DNA of 64,000 nucleotides. Source: Chaenocephalus aceratus. Its lineage: Eukaryota; Chordata; Actinopteri; Perciformes; Channichthyidae. A program made the position numbers and the translations under genes. Shown one piece after another: positions 34,745 through 48,237 of the stretch. The stretch lies in NCBI GenBank assembly GCA_023974075.1, contig CM043787.1, positions 35,225,218 through 35,289,217 of the forward strand, read 5' to 3'. A model generated the notes under the pieces. The model did no database searches, had not been told where the DNA came from, and saw only the letters and a program-made list of their open reading frames with translations. Numbering within the stretch: the first letter of the stretch is position 1; every line of letters starts with the position of its first letter.

Positions 34745-37700
34745 TTAAGCTATCCATATGTATTTTGAATAACCAAAGCTACAAATGCCTGGAACTTCAA
34801 GAAAAAACAGTGTGTTCCTGATCATTTGTTGTGAAAACAGTCCCTCTGGTGGCCTCCCTGCCCCCAGCCTTCATTTCCCCCACTGTAAATCATGATGAAA
34901 TGGCTTGCAGGTGTCAGGATTAAAGAATACTCTCAAAGGACGTTGGGCCACAGACACAGCTACAGCTGCTTCCCTCCTTTTGCCAGGACCTTTATTGCCA
35001 TTTGTTTTGTGTTTAGTGACATGGTCTTGTCGTATCAGGGCTGGGGTGGACGAATGGCTGACCTCCAGAGGGTTGAGACCACAGTACATGGAGGTTTGCC
35101 ATAACTGCTCTGACGTATGCAGTCCTTAAAGGCTTAAGCTAATGAAACAAAATCATCCAGTCATCCCAGGGTGTTTAGAATATCTGTCAGTATGTCATTT
35201 TTTTTTAACACGCTTTACCCTATGCCACAGTTTCTGGAACCAATTAATACCTGTCACTTCTCAGCAAAAACAGATTAATTTAATTATGGGGCACCATGTA
35301 CTGACTGGCATGTACGGACTATTATGTATCGTATCGTCTACCCTAACAATCTCTATCAAAGCAAAAACATGTATTTCTTTAGATGCCTATTTCTTAACGG
35401 ATGGATCAAATATTTTACTCACATTTATTTGAAGAAAAAAACAGCACCGTTTATTTAATGGATTTTTACAAAACCCTCACAGTTTACAGTCAAACTTCCT
35501 GGTTACATTTGTACCTATTACTTTCCGTATGTGCACGGTTTTCCTCTAACCCTTTAGCTGCTGGATCTTCCACCTTTTTCACTACAGTTGCTAACTTTGT
35601 CTGTTGCTGTAGCGTGTAGTCGTTATATAACAAATCAAACCAAAAAGTGATTGTTGTGACTTCAAACAAAACTCATTGGAACAGTAAGAGTGAAACAGTA
35701 CATTTCATGTGTGTGTCGTCATATGATCCATGGTTAATATAAAAACAGTGATTACAGCAATTTAAAGTGTGTACCGATAGAACTGTTGGCAGGACCTGTG
35801 GGAAAAAAACAAGTTGTAACAAACTTCTGTTTTCCTTTACGTTTTTGATCTTTCTTTAGATTGCTCTGTAGAACAAATGAACATCTGTCTTTATTTTTTC
35901 TCTTGGCCAAAGGAGGAATAATTTGGATATCATATGCAAGTCAATTCTGTGGAAATAGATAATCCAATCACTTTGAAGTTATTCTATCTGACACAACGGG
36001 AATCATGCAGCTCAAACAGGAAATGATCATGTTTTTCTCACAGCTAGCTATTTTACTTGTCAGGTGTAAAAAAAAATCACAAATGGCAGCTGAGAAACAC
36101 CTTCAAAAAGACTTAATAAATAACAGTGTGAACTACATAATTTGTATATAACAAACTGTAATCTTTAATGCCATTTGCCTGTCAAAACATAGAATTAATT
36201 TTGATTACATTATGAGATCTCTAAAGAAAACCAAATCAATCTCAATCAATGAGAACTAAAGGGATGTTTCCTTCAAACCCTCACTGACACAAAAGCAGGG
36301 AGGAAATATAATAATTTGTTGAGGGAGTTTGGGTTAGTATGTAGGTGTGCCAGCAAAATGAGACTGTGCAGATCAGGCAGCTGAGTGCAGATTGTTGGAC
36401 CGCTTTGTGTACAGTGTAGAGCTGTTCCAAGTTTTTATCACAGTTGGGCAACATTGTTGCAATTACGATTATCTTGCACCTTGAGTCAAAAACCACTATG
36501 AGGCATAATATGAGGTTGTTGGGTTTGATGAGCACCACTCCTGCAAGGCCAAAGGGAAACTGTATACCCACTCGGATTAGATAGGGTGAGACTGTGGTTT
36601 CCTTCTGTATACATTCCTTGCCACGGGTGCTTTCTGGACAGTGTTCATGTAATTAGTTGTCCCATCTTTTAAGGGAATATATCACATTTTTGCTCACTTT
36701 TGCAACTATCAAACCCCTGACTCTCCAGTTCTACACACGTTTTATCTGAATTTGTTTTAATTGCTCTTTTTTTTGTCCCAACAGACTGTATTGTTGACTC
36801 TTCCAGTTCTCATATAGACAACTGCAGCCACTGCCAGATGAAAATGTTAAGTGTATCCACGTCACAATATGGCATCTGCTTCACTTTCCACAAAGAACCA
36901 GGGTTTGATGGAAACAGATCTCACATTTACGGCTTCAACAGTCATTACTGTCCATCTAATAAAGTACACAGCTTGTGGACACATTGTGGTTTTTCTGTAA
37001 CAAATAAAAAATGATTGCTTGGTCATTGTAACAAAGTTTAATAGATCCTGGAGGAGGATGAAACAAAAATATGAGTAATTTTCATCATCAGAAACATGTT
37101 CACAAACCCTGTACTTTCAACTAAATGGACAAACCTTGGGGGCAGATCTACTTTGGTCCCCCCATGATGGACTGAGGGGAGGACTGGATGCTACAGGGAC
37201 TCATTATTGCCTCCTGAGGTACAAGTGGTACTGCAAGACGGGACAAGCCGGGGCTCGTTGTTTAGCATGCTCACCTCAGAAAATATCTTTGCAACACAAC
37301 ATTGGACACTTCTGCATATTTTGTTGATAATTGTTTGTGTTTATTTTTTATGATTCAACAACAATTCTGGTCGTATTTTACAAATTGCACATTTAAACGT
37401 TAAGATATGCTTGTCCCGGGCCACTTGCTGAAACATCAAGTGATAACATTCCCCATGCATGTCCTGCTGCATGCACCTGTTGAGAACCACATGAAACCTT
37501 CATAATCATTAGAAATGATGAAATAGGACTTTGTAGCGGTGACATTGAAAATTACAAAGGTGATCACACAGCTAAGTCATGTTATATTAACTGTATTCAC
37601 AGCATGAGTCTGTCCTGACAGTCTTCACCTCTATCCATCTATAAACTATTTCAAGTATTACAAGTCACCATCATTTGTCATCATCATCCCTAAGGCAGAA

Positions 37701-40700
37701 AGATTTCTTGTTGTGACCTCCTATACAACAGTTTGTGTTTCCCCTGAAGTTTGTTTCAGGACAAAAGACTGAGTCTGGCTTTGTGTCTGTTGCTGTTTTC
37801 AACATAACTTGGGGTTGCAAAAATGCCTTTTTGATAACCTGACCTGAAGACAGTGACATAATTATGGTTCAACAGGATTTTCACACTAATATTGGTCTAA
37901 GTATTATACATGTGTTTTTTAATGCTGTGTGTTTTTCAACTGATCAAACTTTAAGAAGAGCTTTAACAGAACATGTTACCAGCACCTGTCTGAAGGAGCA
38001 CGCCAACGCAGCATGTAAAGAAAGTCACAGGGGAGCGCTGGCTTGTTCTCTCCTGCTCACAACAACTCCTCCACACTCTGCTTTTATTAGCCGGTGCCGT
38101 GGCACCTGTAGGGCTGGGACAGGATGTATACACAAGACATCCAGGACCATCTGCATCCTGTCATGTTTTTCAGAGTGTGATGCATTGGTTATGGCTCTCT
38201 TTGTAATGTTGTTTTGTTTTATACTGAAAGAGAAGAAAGAGAGCACAGGAAAGAAAACAGCCCTTATGAAAGTGACACTGTGATAATCTTCTCCCGGCCG
38301 TTGGTATATTCAGAACACATCTAAATGGAGGTGTTTGAAATGTAGTTTTTGATTGGTAACTTAGTGGGACATTTATCCTTTTTATGAATTTTATATGTGA
38401 TCATGAAAATTTGCTGTACACTGTGATTACTTTGGATATGTGCCAGCTGCAGCTTTTAGCCTCTTGTGGATAGTAGTTTGGGTTTAATGGCTACAAATTA
38501 CTGCACAGTTCAGTCCTGCAGCTCTTTTGCAAATGTTATATGTTGTTTTTCCTTTAAGCTAAAATGGTAATATTAAAGCACCTAACAGTTAACTCAAACT
38601 CTTTACACCAAAGGAGGATTTTGAGTGTGGCTGTCCTTATGGCCACATATAAAACTATTGTAGTAACATTTGTGTGTGAAGGAAATTTAAAGTTGTTTTT
38701 TTAGCACCCCAATCATCTCAATTAGAAGAAGCAGAACACATGTACACATTGTTTTTGAATAGAGTGAAAAAACAAGTCATTGCTGTGTCTAGTCTGTTAT
38801 GTTTTCACCCATTTAAATCCAATGTTGTCCTCGTCACTCTTGGCACACCTGAAATGTCAGCTGGAATTTATTTACAGAGTGAAGGAAGTCATCTAATAGG
38901 AGGGCGTAGCTGCCTGTCCGTCTGACAGCTTCTCTCAGAGAAAACAAAACATTAATACATAAATATGGTCTGGTTTATCAGACTCGTATCCATCCATCCT
39001 GTGGGGCCGGCTCCACGCTGCAGAGTCTGCGCTGCAACGTTCTGCAATCAAAAACACCTGGCCTCGGGGCTTGGAATGGTCACAACATTACAGCATATAC
39101 ACGAGCCAACTACTCCATATAGAGGCCCCGTAATTGTTGGACTGAAGAGGATTTCTGCCTTTTGTTTTGCAGCATGCTTTTACTATTGGTTGTAAGAGAC
39201 AGGACCCAGGGCCAAACTACACCATCCAGCAGACTTTATGAACATCATTTTACAAACAAGCAGGGGATTACCCAGAAAGCAGCATTACGCTGACTCACCA
39301 GGGCTGTGAGACTCTGCCTGGCATGTGAAATAAAGTGAACCGTCCTTCAGCTTTAAGTGATTTCCAACACCCACACATGTTTGTTTCACACCTGCAGCAC
39401 AAAATAAAAGAATTGGCATGATAACTTTTTGGAGATTACTGTATTTTACCGACATTTAAAATAATTGGCAGGAGGCAGAATGGCTGAGTTTACACTTCTG
39501 GTGCTCGTTAGTCGGGGTGTTCTCAAATCAAGGGGCATGATTTCACTTAAGCAGTAATGAAAAACAATATTATGTTGTTTTGGTCCGCCCTGGTTTCTGG
39601 AAAGCTTTCGATTGATGTCACAAACAACATGGGCCAAGAAATTATACCTTAACACACTGGTACTCTGCTTGATTGCCACAGCTGACATTACCCAGAGTTT
39701 TATAATCCTTCGACCAGGCGATTACTGTATACAATACAATGAGTCATCTACAATGTTTTCCAATAAATGTGCATCAGTTTAACGGGAAGGGATGGCTAAG
39801 ACATTAAGAAGGTTTCACTGAGATCAAGCAGATCCATACAATCAAGATATATAATGAATGTGTACAAGAGGTAGCTTTATCGCAATGTGGAAGATCATGA
39901 CAAATGTCACATTTAAGCCCAGCACAAAGTGAGGGGCATCAAGAAAGAAAACGTGTGTAGTATAGCAATGCGTGGAGAGGAAAAAAAGTTGGACAAAGTG
40001 CATTGTTGTCTTACACATTAATGGGATGCAAGAAATAAGAAAATTTTCCTCCTCATTATGACAAAGCTGCCGGACAGGGTCTCTGGTTTCTCCCCCCTGC
40101 AGGGCCCTGGAACCCCCGCAGCATCCCCACAGAGACGGCTTCCTTGCCGTGATGAGCTTTGACAGGCCCCAAAACAGCCTGCTTAATGCTTGTGCCAGGC
40201 CAGACATGGAGCGGCTGGGGACGCTGGCAAGCTTCTTGGCCAACACCATGCATCACGGGCCTCAAACCATTTTACCCCTAGTTTTCCTCCCCTTCCCCCC
40301 TCCCCGCCCTTTCTTCTAGTGCCTCAGGATTGTTATGCAAAGCTTCCCAGGCAGATATGTGGGAGTTCTGTTGGAGCACAGATGTATCCAAATCATATTT
40401 ATACAATCTCTTGTCCTGGCGAGGGATGGGGTGTCCGGGCTGCTGTTATCTGCGGCTGAAAAGCCAGGTGCGAGGCTGGAGCCACTGAGGTACCACACCG
40501 CTCAAATATGAGAGCCACTATCTGAAATCTTAGAGTAATTTTAGCTCTTTGTCGCAAATGAACTGCTGTCAGCTGTTGATCCTTTAGATTCCCTCTGAGA
40601 TTGTGACTTTGGCTATATAATCTAAAATAAATATAAATAAAATATTTGTTTTTAAAGGTTAAGCATGGACATGAGGATAAAGCCTAAAAACAACAGTACA

Positions 40701-41984
40701 CTACTGCCATCCAGTGTTGAACTATGAAGTTCTTGAGGAGAGTTCAGATAAACACTGAGTCCATCTGCTGAGAGACGTGACTACACAAGGATAACTCATT
40801 ACAGCTATACCATGCCTTATCCATTTGTGGTCAGTTTTATGGCTTTTGAACTGTAAACATTGTTCCAAGTAGAAGGAAACACACAATGCTTGTGTTGGGA
40901 CATTCTTATGTCACTGAAACTCTAAGGGATGTGTTACTGTGCTTAGATAAAACTCAAAATAATCAATGTGTTGGAGGAAAAGTAAGGACCAAATGTTGTC
41001 TTTCATCAAAATAGCATAATAAAATAAACGTGTGTGTGCCTTATTATTGTAAGCATATTTTCTTTCTGAAACATAAACTGAAACATCCACTTAAAGATGT
41101 AATTTCTTATTGACGTCACCTATCACATTCAATTCATTTAAAGTGTATGGAGATGTGGAAGAAAGGAGGAAGTAGACGTTGTTTTAAGAAAGGTGTTAGG
41201 CATGTGCTGCTGTTCTAAGGGATAGGGAAATCAGCCTTTTCTCTAAACAATACTTGAAAGTGTGAAATCAAACAGGGCTGCTGAGATTTTCACACTCAAC
41301 AGTTTACCATGTGTAAAACCAGAAAACAGCATTGGATACGGCTGCCCTTGACAACACAGACCTTCATTGTTTTCGCAGAAAGTTGACGGTTAAATGACTT
41401 TGTGTAATGAATGTATGTATGTGTTAGAACCTTGAGGGACTACAATTACAGAAAAAGTGATTGTTTTGAATGTAAAGTAATGATTACATTCAAATAATCA
41501 TATGTTATTTTTATTAGCAGTTGGTCAATCAAATGTATTCTAATTTATTCTATATATTTTATATGAACTATTCTTATAATCTATAGATATACACATTTCT
41601 GCTGTTAATGTGTTTTTCTTTTTCTCATCCAGATGTGGAATAGTATAAAGGACATGTGTTAAGTGCTACATTTTGTGGCACTCAAAAACTGCTAGAATCA
41701 TTTTAGTAGAGAAAGCTGCCCACGTCACTTCTAGAGCTTTGCAATGACACAAATCTGGTTATATGCTGTGCGCATCATGAGACAATGTTTATGAGGTGAT
41801 ATATTGTGTTGTGAAAACTGTGAAGAACACAGCACCATGTATATAAAAATGCTTTTTTCTGCATTCAACCACAGCATTAATCAAATTCCTTGTAACATCA
41901 GCAGTACTTTGAGAGGGCATATATCTTTGGAAATAAATAAAGTATTGACTGAGTTATTTTTTTTAATATAAACTATTAATTAAA

Positions 41985-42020
<36 letters not shown>

Positions 42021-42900
42021 GTTTGATTTCTGCGAAACACCTGGTGCAGTTCAGCATCAATGAACAGAACATGGCCTGATTCTGATATACTATAATGCCA
42101 TCGCTGAGTGCAGTATTTAACAGACAAACACAAGCTCTGGCACATTCATATGCAATAAACTAACCATCTCTGGTAAATGTTAAAGAAAATGAATGAGAAA
42201 AGTTAATCTTAAGAATGTAAAAATGCAATAAATCATCCCCCTGACTATGTTTTACAACCGGCTGGCACTCAGTTCAAGGCACCTCTGTCTTTTTCTCACC
42301 TTCAAAAGATTTACCCATCAGTCAGGGAATATTTTCCTACGGGCCGTGCTGGAGAGACAGCTGCAGGACTCTCATGAATGTTGCAGCCACATATCATGCT
42401 TCCTCGGGAAGTCAACAGTCATGACATGAACTATGTGCGAGCTTCCTCTCACACACACATTTCACGGTGAGATAAGTGGAGACCTCAGCACAGTCCTGTC
42501 AGGAGAGTATTTACTTTCCTCGTGGCCGCGTCAAGAGAACACACACACACACAGCCACATATGCACTGATGTCACACACGTGCAAAAGTTTGCTTCTCAT
42601 TCACAGCTCGAGGCATTTGCATATAAAACATTTGTTCCGACTTTCACACTAAAGAGCTGACTTGTTTTCCTTTAACATACTGTGAGGTTTGTCTTGTTAA
42701 GAATAGTGTTAACTTGATTAAGTTAAAATGCTGTTCCTGCACTTTACATTTTATGATTTTCGTATCTTTCTATCCCGTTTGAATTGTGCCATGAATTACA
42801 CATCTGATGTTTGACAATCTTAAAAAATTATTTCCATGTCAAAAAAGTCACAGTTTGTCGTAAAACTGTTGAAATATAAGACTATGAAAAATACGCAACT
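34743..42900. other. Intergenic, no gene seen
   Basis: Unique AT-rich DNA. An (AT)n tract lies at about 41988-42018. A higher-complexity block at about 40050-40500 (GC-richer, with TTTGACAGG) could be a conserved regulatory element. No exon of a known protein was recognised. Confidence 0.5.
41988..42018 (+). repeat. (AT)n microsatellite
   Basis: About 30 bases of TA repeats. Confidence 0.9.
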
Positions 42901-42973
42901 AGAAAGATTATAAATCCCAGAGTCACGTAAGTGATGTCACAATTGTTTTCCTCCACTAAGAGATAGCTAAAAT

Positions 42974-43008
42974 CAGCGCCATATATAATATCTATCTATA
43001 TGGCGCTG
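42974..43008. repeat. Inverted repeat, 12-bp arms
   Basis: CAGCGCCATATA at 42974-42985 is followed by its perfect complement at 42997-43008, with an 11-base AT-rich loop. It sits just upstream of the THAP-like fragment. Confidence 0.75.
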
Positions 43009-43033
43009 GCTAAAATAAGATAACTTTAACGAG

Positions 43034-43126
43034 ATGCCTGTGTGCTTAGTACCAGGTTGTTATCATACCAGCAATCGGTCTTGCTCGTTCTTTCGCTTCC
43101 CGTCTGATGAAAGGACCAGGAGCTAA
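43034..43126 (+). pseudogene. THAP zinc-finger N-terminal fragment
   Basis: Thirty codons encode MPVCLVPGCYHTS followed by SFFRFPSDER. This has the M-P-x-C-x-V-P-G-C start and F-x-FP block typical of the DNA-binding THAP domain, which has a C2CH zinc site. TAA follows directly and no GT donor lies before it. The tryptophan, second cysteine and histidine parts are absent, so it is a fragment. It may come from a THAP gene first exon or from a transposase of the Kolobok or P-element kind. Recognition rests on a short motif. Confidence 0.5.
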
Positions 43127-43153
43127 CGTGCTAGCTAGTAGCTAGCACGTTAG
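43123..43153. repeat. Perfect 31-bp hairpin
   Basis: CTAACGTGCTAGCTA, one base, then its exact complement. It begins exactly where the THAP-like reading frame stops, which suggests a rearrangement or element border. Confidence 0.85.
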
Positions 43154-44343
43154 TTAGCATTACAGCCTTGTCATTTTTATTAGCCTTAATATGAAGTAAC
43201 ATTAAGTAACCCAAAATGTTAAACAGTAAGAGTAGTAGTCATATTTCGTGAACCCTTTGAAGAGTACTGTCACCGGTGTGATCATTCTATAATACACAAT
43301 TTAAGCCCGCTAGCATCGGCGATCGCCGATCTTTTCTACTTCATGCTATCTGCACAAATGGTTGACATTAAACATTAAAAAGACCAGGCCGTTCAGAGAG
43401 AATCAAAGGAAGGCAGGCAGGCAGTTTTGCATGACATTCTTCTGGACGTGTTTCATTGTGGTGATAGACATGGTAGTCAATCGTTTTGTTGACAAGACAG
43501 TAGTGACGGCCATCTTGGTGATGTGTGTTGTTCTGCGAGACCAGAGATGTAGTTCATTGAGCGTTTCACACAAACATGTGTTACTTCACAGTTTTTTGCG
43601 ACACATTTTAATTTGTTTGACTTGCAAAATTATCTTTGAAATTGACAAACATCATATGTGTAATTCGTGGCACAATTCAAACGGGATCGAAAGATAATCT
43701 TTCTCTCTCCAGATTTTTTCGAAATAAGGTCCCATGGAGCTCCCCGGAAGGGGAGGGACTTCACCACTCTATTGTGCATTTCTAGTTTTAATATTCTAAC
43801 TACATTTACAGGATACTATAGTAAAGGGTTAGAATACTTTACTCACCAGTGTTCCCACTGCATTAAGAGGGAGAGCTGGTTCTGATCGGGATGAGGAGAT
43901 ATGCTGTAACCTTATCTGCAGAAAGCTGCTGTGTGCTGCATTATTTCATCTCATGTGCCCTAAAAAAAGACAAAACATCAGAGAATGGAACAAGCATGAC
44001 CTCAGACTTTGTAACCTGTCAGATATAATCCAATCATTCTGCTGAGGGCCTAACTCATGTTTAACGCCAGTCTATACATCATACTGTATATCTAATTTAA
44101 GGTCGGGCTGACTGCTCTTTGAAGAGGCAGCTTTCAAATCACATTCCAGTTTTTCCGTTCCAAACACCAAATTATTTCTACTCCTGCAAAACGTGTGATT
44201 TCGGACTCAGAGTTGGAGCAAATCACTTGCAGACTACTTCACGAGGAGTTTATTAATCTGAAACAAGGGGTCTGGGATTCAAATTGAAGTATAAACAACC
44301 TCATCATCAATGGACAACGTTTAAAAGAAAAGAAAATAAGCTT

Positions 44344-46157
44344 TAGGTGATTTCACACCGCAATACTTTTCCCACAAAGGTTCATCAGAATTTTGTTCAT
44401 GAGAACTCTTTAGTTCTCATGAACTAAATACAGATCGCGTTCACACCGGAATAAATCCCTGGGGGAGGATTAGGCAAATTAAACCGCTGACGTCACTTCT
44501 TCTGTTTTGGGTTTACTGGCAGGCCGCAAACAACTTCACGGTGTATACTGCCACCCGAAGCCCCCGGCCGGAGGTCCCCGGAGTTGGGGACTGGCTTCCG
44601 AGTAAGAACGCCGACACCTCCTCATCTCCACCGCTCCCATGTTTTCTTTTGTGTTGCCATAAATTAGTCTCTCTGCGTTTGTGCGCTGGGCTAATGCTAA
44701 TAATGCTAATGCGAGGATAATAAAATGGCGGCTTCACAAACCTTTCTTTTTTTTTTTACGGGCCGTGGTTTGCATTCCGCCCAGCCAATCAGACATAGGA
44801 ACCTTTTTCTCCCACAAAAGTACCTGCTCTCTAGCAGGGACGGAAAAGGGGGTAAAAAGGTTAGCCGCGTTCACACTGCGGTACTTTTCCCACAAAGGTT
44901 CATGCGAACTTAGTTCATGATCGCGTTCACACCAAAAAGAGCCGGTACTAAAAGTAGTTCATGAGAACCTTTTTACCCCCTCGAAAGTCCCTGCTAGAAA
45001 GCAGGGACTTTCGAGCGGCTCTTTTTGAGAAAAGAGCTATATTCCTGATTGGCTGGGCGAATTGCAAACCACGCCCCGTAAAACTCCCAAAAAGTTTTGT
45101 GAAGCCGCCATTTTATTATCCTCGCATTAGCATTATTAGCATTAGCATTAGCCCAGCGCAGAAACGCAGAGAGACTAACTTATGGCAACACAAAATAAAA
45201 CATGGGAGCGGTGGAGATGAGGAGGTGTCGGCGTTCTGGCGATTTACTCGGAAGGCTTCAGTAGAAGCTGCTGGGACTCCCAGCAGCTTCTACTGAAGCC
45301 AGTCCCCAACTCCGGGGACTTCCGGCCGGGGACTTTGGGCGGCAGTATGAACGCGGCTAATAATAGCCGCGTTCACACTGCGGTACTTTTCCCACAAAGG
45401 TTCATGCGAACTTAGTTCATGCGAACTCTTTAGTTCGCATGAACTAAGTACAGATCGCGTTCACACCAGAAAAAGTCCCTGGGGGTGGATTAGGCAAATG
45501 AAGCCGCTGACGTCAATTCTTCTTCTTCTGCTTTGGGTTTACTGGCAGGCCGCAAACCACTTCACGGCGTATGCTGCCGCCCAAAGTCCCCGGCCGGAAG
45601 TCCCCGGAGTTGGGGACTGGCTTCAGTAGAAGCTGCTGGGAGTCCCAGCAGCTTCTACTGAAGCCTTCCGAGTAAATCGCCAGAACGCCGACACCTCCTC
45701 ATCTCCACCGCTCCCATGTTTTATTTTGTGTTGCCATAAGTTAGTCTCTCTGCGTTTCTGCGCTGGGCTAATGCTAATGCTAATGATGCTAATGCGAGGA
45801 TAATAAAATGGCGGCTTCACAAAACTTTTTGGGAGTTTTACGGGGCGTGGTTTGCAATTCGCCCAGCCAATCAGGAATATAGCTCTTTTCTCAAAAAAGA
45901 GCCGCTCGAAAGTCCCTGCTCTCTAGCAGGGACTTTCGAGGGGGTAAAAAGGTTCGCATGAACTACTTTTAGTACCGGCTCTTTTTGGTGTGAACGCGAT
46001 CATGAACTAAGTTCGCATGAACCTTTGTGGGAAAAGTACCGCAGTGTGAACGCGGCTATTAACTCATTTTAGTTCCGGCTCTTTTTGGTGTGAACGCGAC
46101 ATTTCGGAACTATATCGAAACTAAAGTGGGAAAAGTACTGTGGTGTGAACGCGGCTA
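44344..46157. mobile_element. Nested inverted-repeat element cluster with Myb/SANT-like fragments (Harbinger-like?)
   Basis: Several copies of one element are joined head-to-head. The termini read GCCGCGTTCACAC...GTGTGAACGCGGC, often next to TA or TAA. A full-length copy spans about 45366-46062. A deleted copy in inverse orientation spans about 44866-45361. A diverged copy lies at about 44344-44865, and an extra terminus ends near 46157. Each contains the hairpin GAAGCTGCTGGGACTCCCAG or stem TTCGCATGAAC. The interior reads MATQNKTWERW then DEEVSAF in a broken frame, resembling the Myb/SANT-like protein of PIF/Harbinger elements. That assignment is inference. Confidence 0.65.
45182..45250 (+). 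pseudogene. Myb/SANT-like ORF remnant inside the inverted-repeat cluster
   Basis: The start MATQNKTWERW is followed, after a frame change, by DEEVSAF. This resembles the N-terminus of Myb/SANT-like DNA-binding proteins common in fish. Equivalent remnants lie on the minus strand near 45680-45740 and 44600-44660. All are frame-broken. Confidence 0.4.
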
Positions 46158-48093
46158 CCTACAGACTCAGGTTTGGCCATATACCAGAGAGGAAAGCTAC
46201 GGCAAACATGTGCCCCATAATTGGTAACAGTCTCTGAATTTATGTAAGCAAGGTAGGCTTTAATTAATCCCAGCACAATGAGGATCTTCTGCGGAGTGTG
46301 TATTTGTTTTTGGACGTCACCACAGGGCGAATCTGGAGCCCATCAGATACAGTGTCTAAATACACAGCAATCAGATGGTTTCTTTCCCTTTAAAACCCAC
46401 CAATGACTCAGCAAAAATTACCAAAGGTTATCAGGGGGCATCTACCACCAGACTCTGACCTACACGAACCCACCCTCAGTTCCCCCGAAATGTGCCTCAG
46501 TCAGAGCCCTATTTCCACCTCATTAAAATCCCTAAATCAGGCTGTTTAAATCAAGAAGTCTACAGGAGTGGGAATGGGTGATGGGAAAGGCAGTTTGGAA
46601 AGATGCCGAACGTAACTGGCACGTCTTATCTACCACATATTAGCAAAGTTGAGAAATGGTATTTGCCATGTTGCATTAGCCTGCTGCCGTCCCATCATCG
46701 CCTGCCATTCCCAGCAACAACACGATCCAAATGCGGTCCAGATGTCTCCGCCATCGAGCTTCAATATTTCACTACCCCTGCATTAATCTTATCAAGTGTG
46801 TCACATATCCCTGCCTGATAGCATCTCGCAGGATTTCAGAAAACCTGCCTGCAGCTGACCACAGCTTCATTAGAAACTGATATCACCTTCAGATTTATGT
46901 TGCGCATAGATTAACTAAATAAACTATAAATCTAACAATAAAACAGTCCGTTTAACATGTGAATAATCTGCAGAGGGTAAACAGTTTTGTTATCTGAAGG
47001 TACTATATTTACATTATTTGGCCGTTTTATTTGGCAATAATGTTCACAATGTTTTATTTCAGAGATCTATGAGGCCCATAAAACAGTTTAATACTATGCA
47101 TTTAAAAATACATTATAAAATGTGTATTATCACACAGCTTCTCAACATTCAAACTAACGTATATATGATGGCAAATAGATTATCAAGTTTTTATTCAAAA
47201 CTGTACATACAAATGTTTTTGCCAGGTTAGAGTTCAGATTAGCCTCCTGCTGGCTTAATCCTGAAGCAGAGAATACTTTTTGTTAATGCTAGTAACCTGA
47301 GGCTTTTACAAAAAGTCACAAACCACAAAAGTAGTACAAAACTATATAAAAAAACATGTTTTATTTTGTTCTACAGATATAAGATTCTCAGCTAAATTAA
47401 CACTCAGAAAATGAGACATGTCTTATGCCTTATTCGTCAGCAGTTTTATTTTATGAAGAGAAAAGAAAGAATATCTATTGTAGATCAATTTCATTTCATC
47501 CTCACTGAAGAAGCTGACGAGGCACTTTGCAGCATTTGTAATATAATCTGTAACCATTTCAGGAATCAATTGTATTTATTGAATTGTCATACACTTTCTG
47601 TAATACTTAAAACTGACACAACTGTCTGCAGGCTCATGCCTGGAGTTGCAGACATATCTGGAAACAGTCACCAGTCTGCAGTCCAGTCTGCTCCACAAGC
47701 TGATGGGTTTTAAGTGAATATAATTAATAATATAATGACATATTCAGTTTCAGTATGATGAAACAATTCCCTCATGATGATACATGTTTCAAATGTGCAT
47801 CTAAGAGTTGTAGTCGGCAGCAGGTATTATGTATTCCTGCAGGACACTAAACTACTGAGCCCAATACTGAATGACAATTAGGTAAGCTGGTTTCTCAACC
47901 CGCCATTCAATTTCCTGAGCCGAGTCGGGGATACCAACTATGCCTTCACACGGTGTAAAGACTCTTTTCGTCTCTTAAGAATACTTGTCCTTGGAGGGAA
48001 AATCCTGTTTGATGGGTCCTGATTGCAAGATCCAAAGCCTGTTTCCCAGAAGGCCAAGCTCTCTCTGGTTTCCCCAGCTCCGGCCCTCCAGGG
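46158..48093. other. Intergenic and polr2m 3' region
   Basis: Unique sequence. The block at 46290-46860 is of balanced composition and may be conserved non-coding DNA. The polr2m 3' UTR should lie at its right end. Reverse-strand AATAAA hexamers occur at 47575-47580 and 47445-47450 and are candidate poly(A) signals. Confidence 0.45.
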
Positions 48094-48237
48094 TCAGTCC
48101 TCGTCGGAGGAGAGCTGCGTTCCTTCGTCGTGAACCTCTCTGTAGGCCGCCATGGGGCCGCCGTCAGGAGTGTAGCTCCCCACAGAGACCTTCAATCCCT
48201 CCGACAGTTTCTGGGCTGCCAGCTTGGCGTACAACTC
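48094..48237 (-). CDS. polr2m: polr2m exon 4 with stop
   Basis: A 144-base exon. It encodes ELYAKLAAQKLSEGLKVSVG, AAYREVHDEG and SSDED before TGA. It matches the human C-terminus AKLAAQKLAERL and SSDEF. Confidence 0.95.
   Translation of the reverse strand, partial: ELYAKLAAQKLSEGLKVSVGSYTPDGGPMAAYREVHDEGTQLSSDED

Noticed and set aside
39842..40265. Overlapping minus-strand open frames of 135 and 69 codons
   Set aside because: Unrelated products in overlapping frames with no recognisable family. Treated as a possible non-coding element.
44961..45296. 111-codon frame and its 65-codon mirror at 45623-45820
   Set aside because: The same text occurs on both strands because it lies in inverted transposon copies. 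It is mostly the antisense of the Myb-like remnant.
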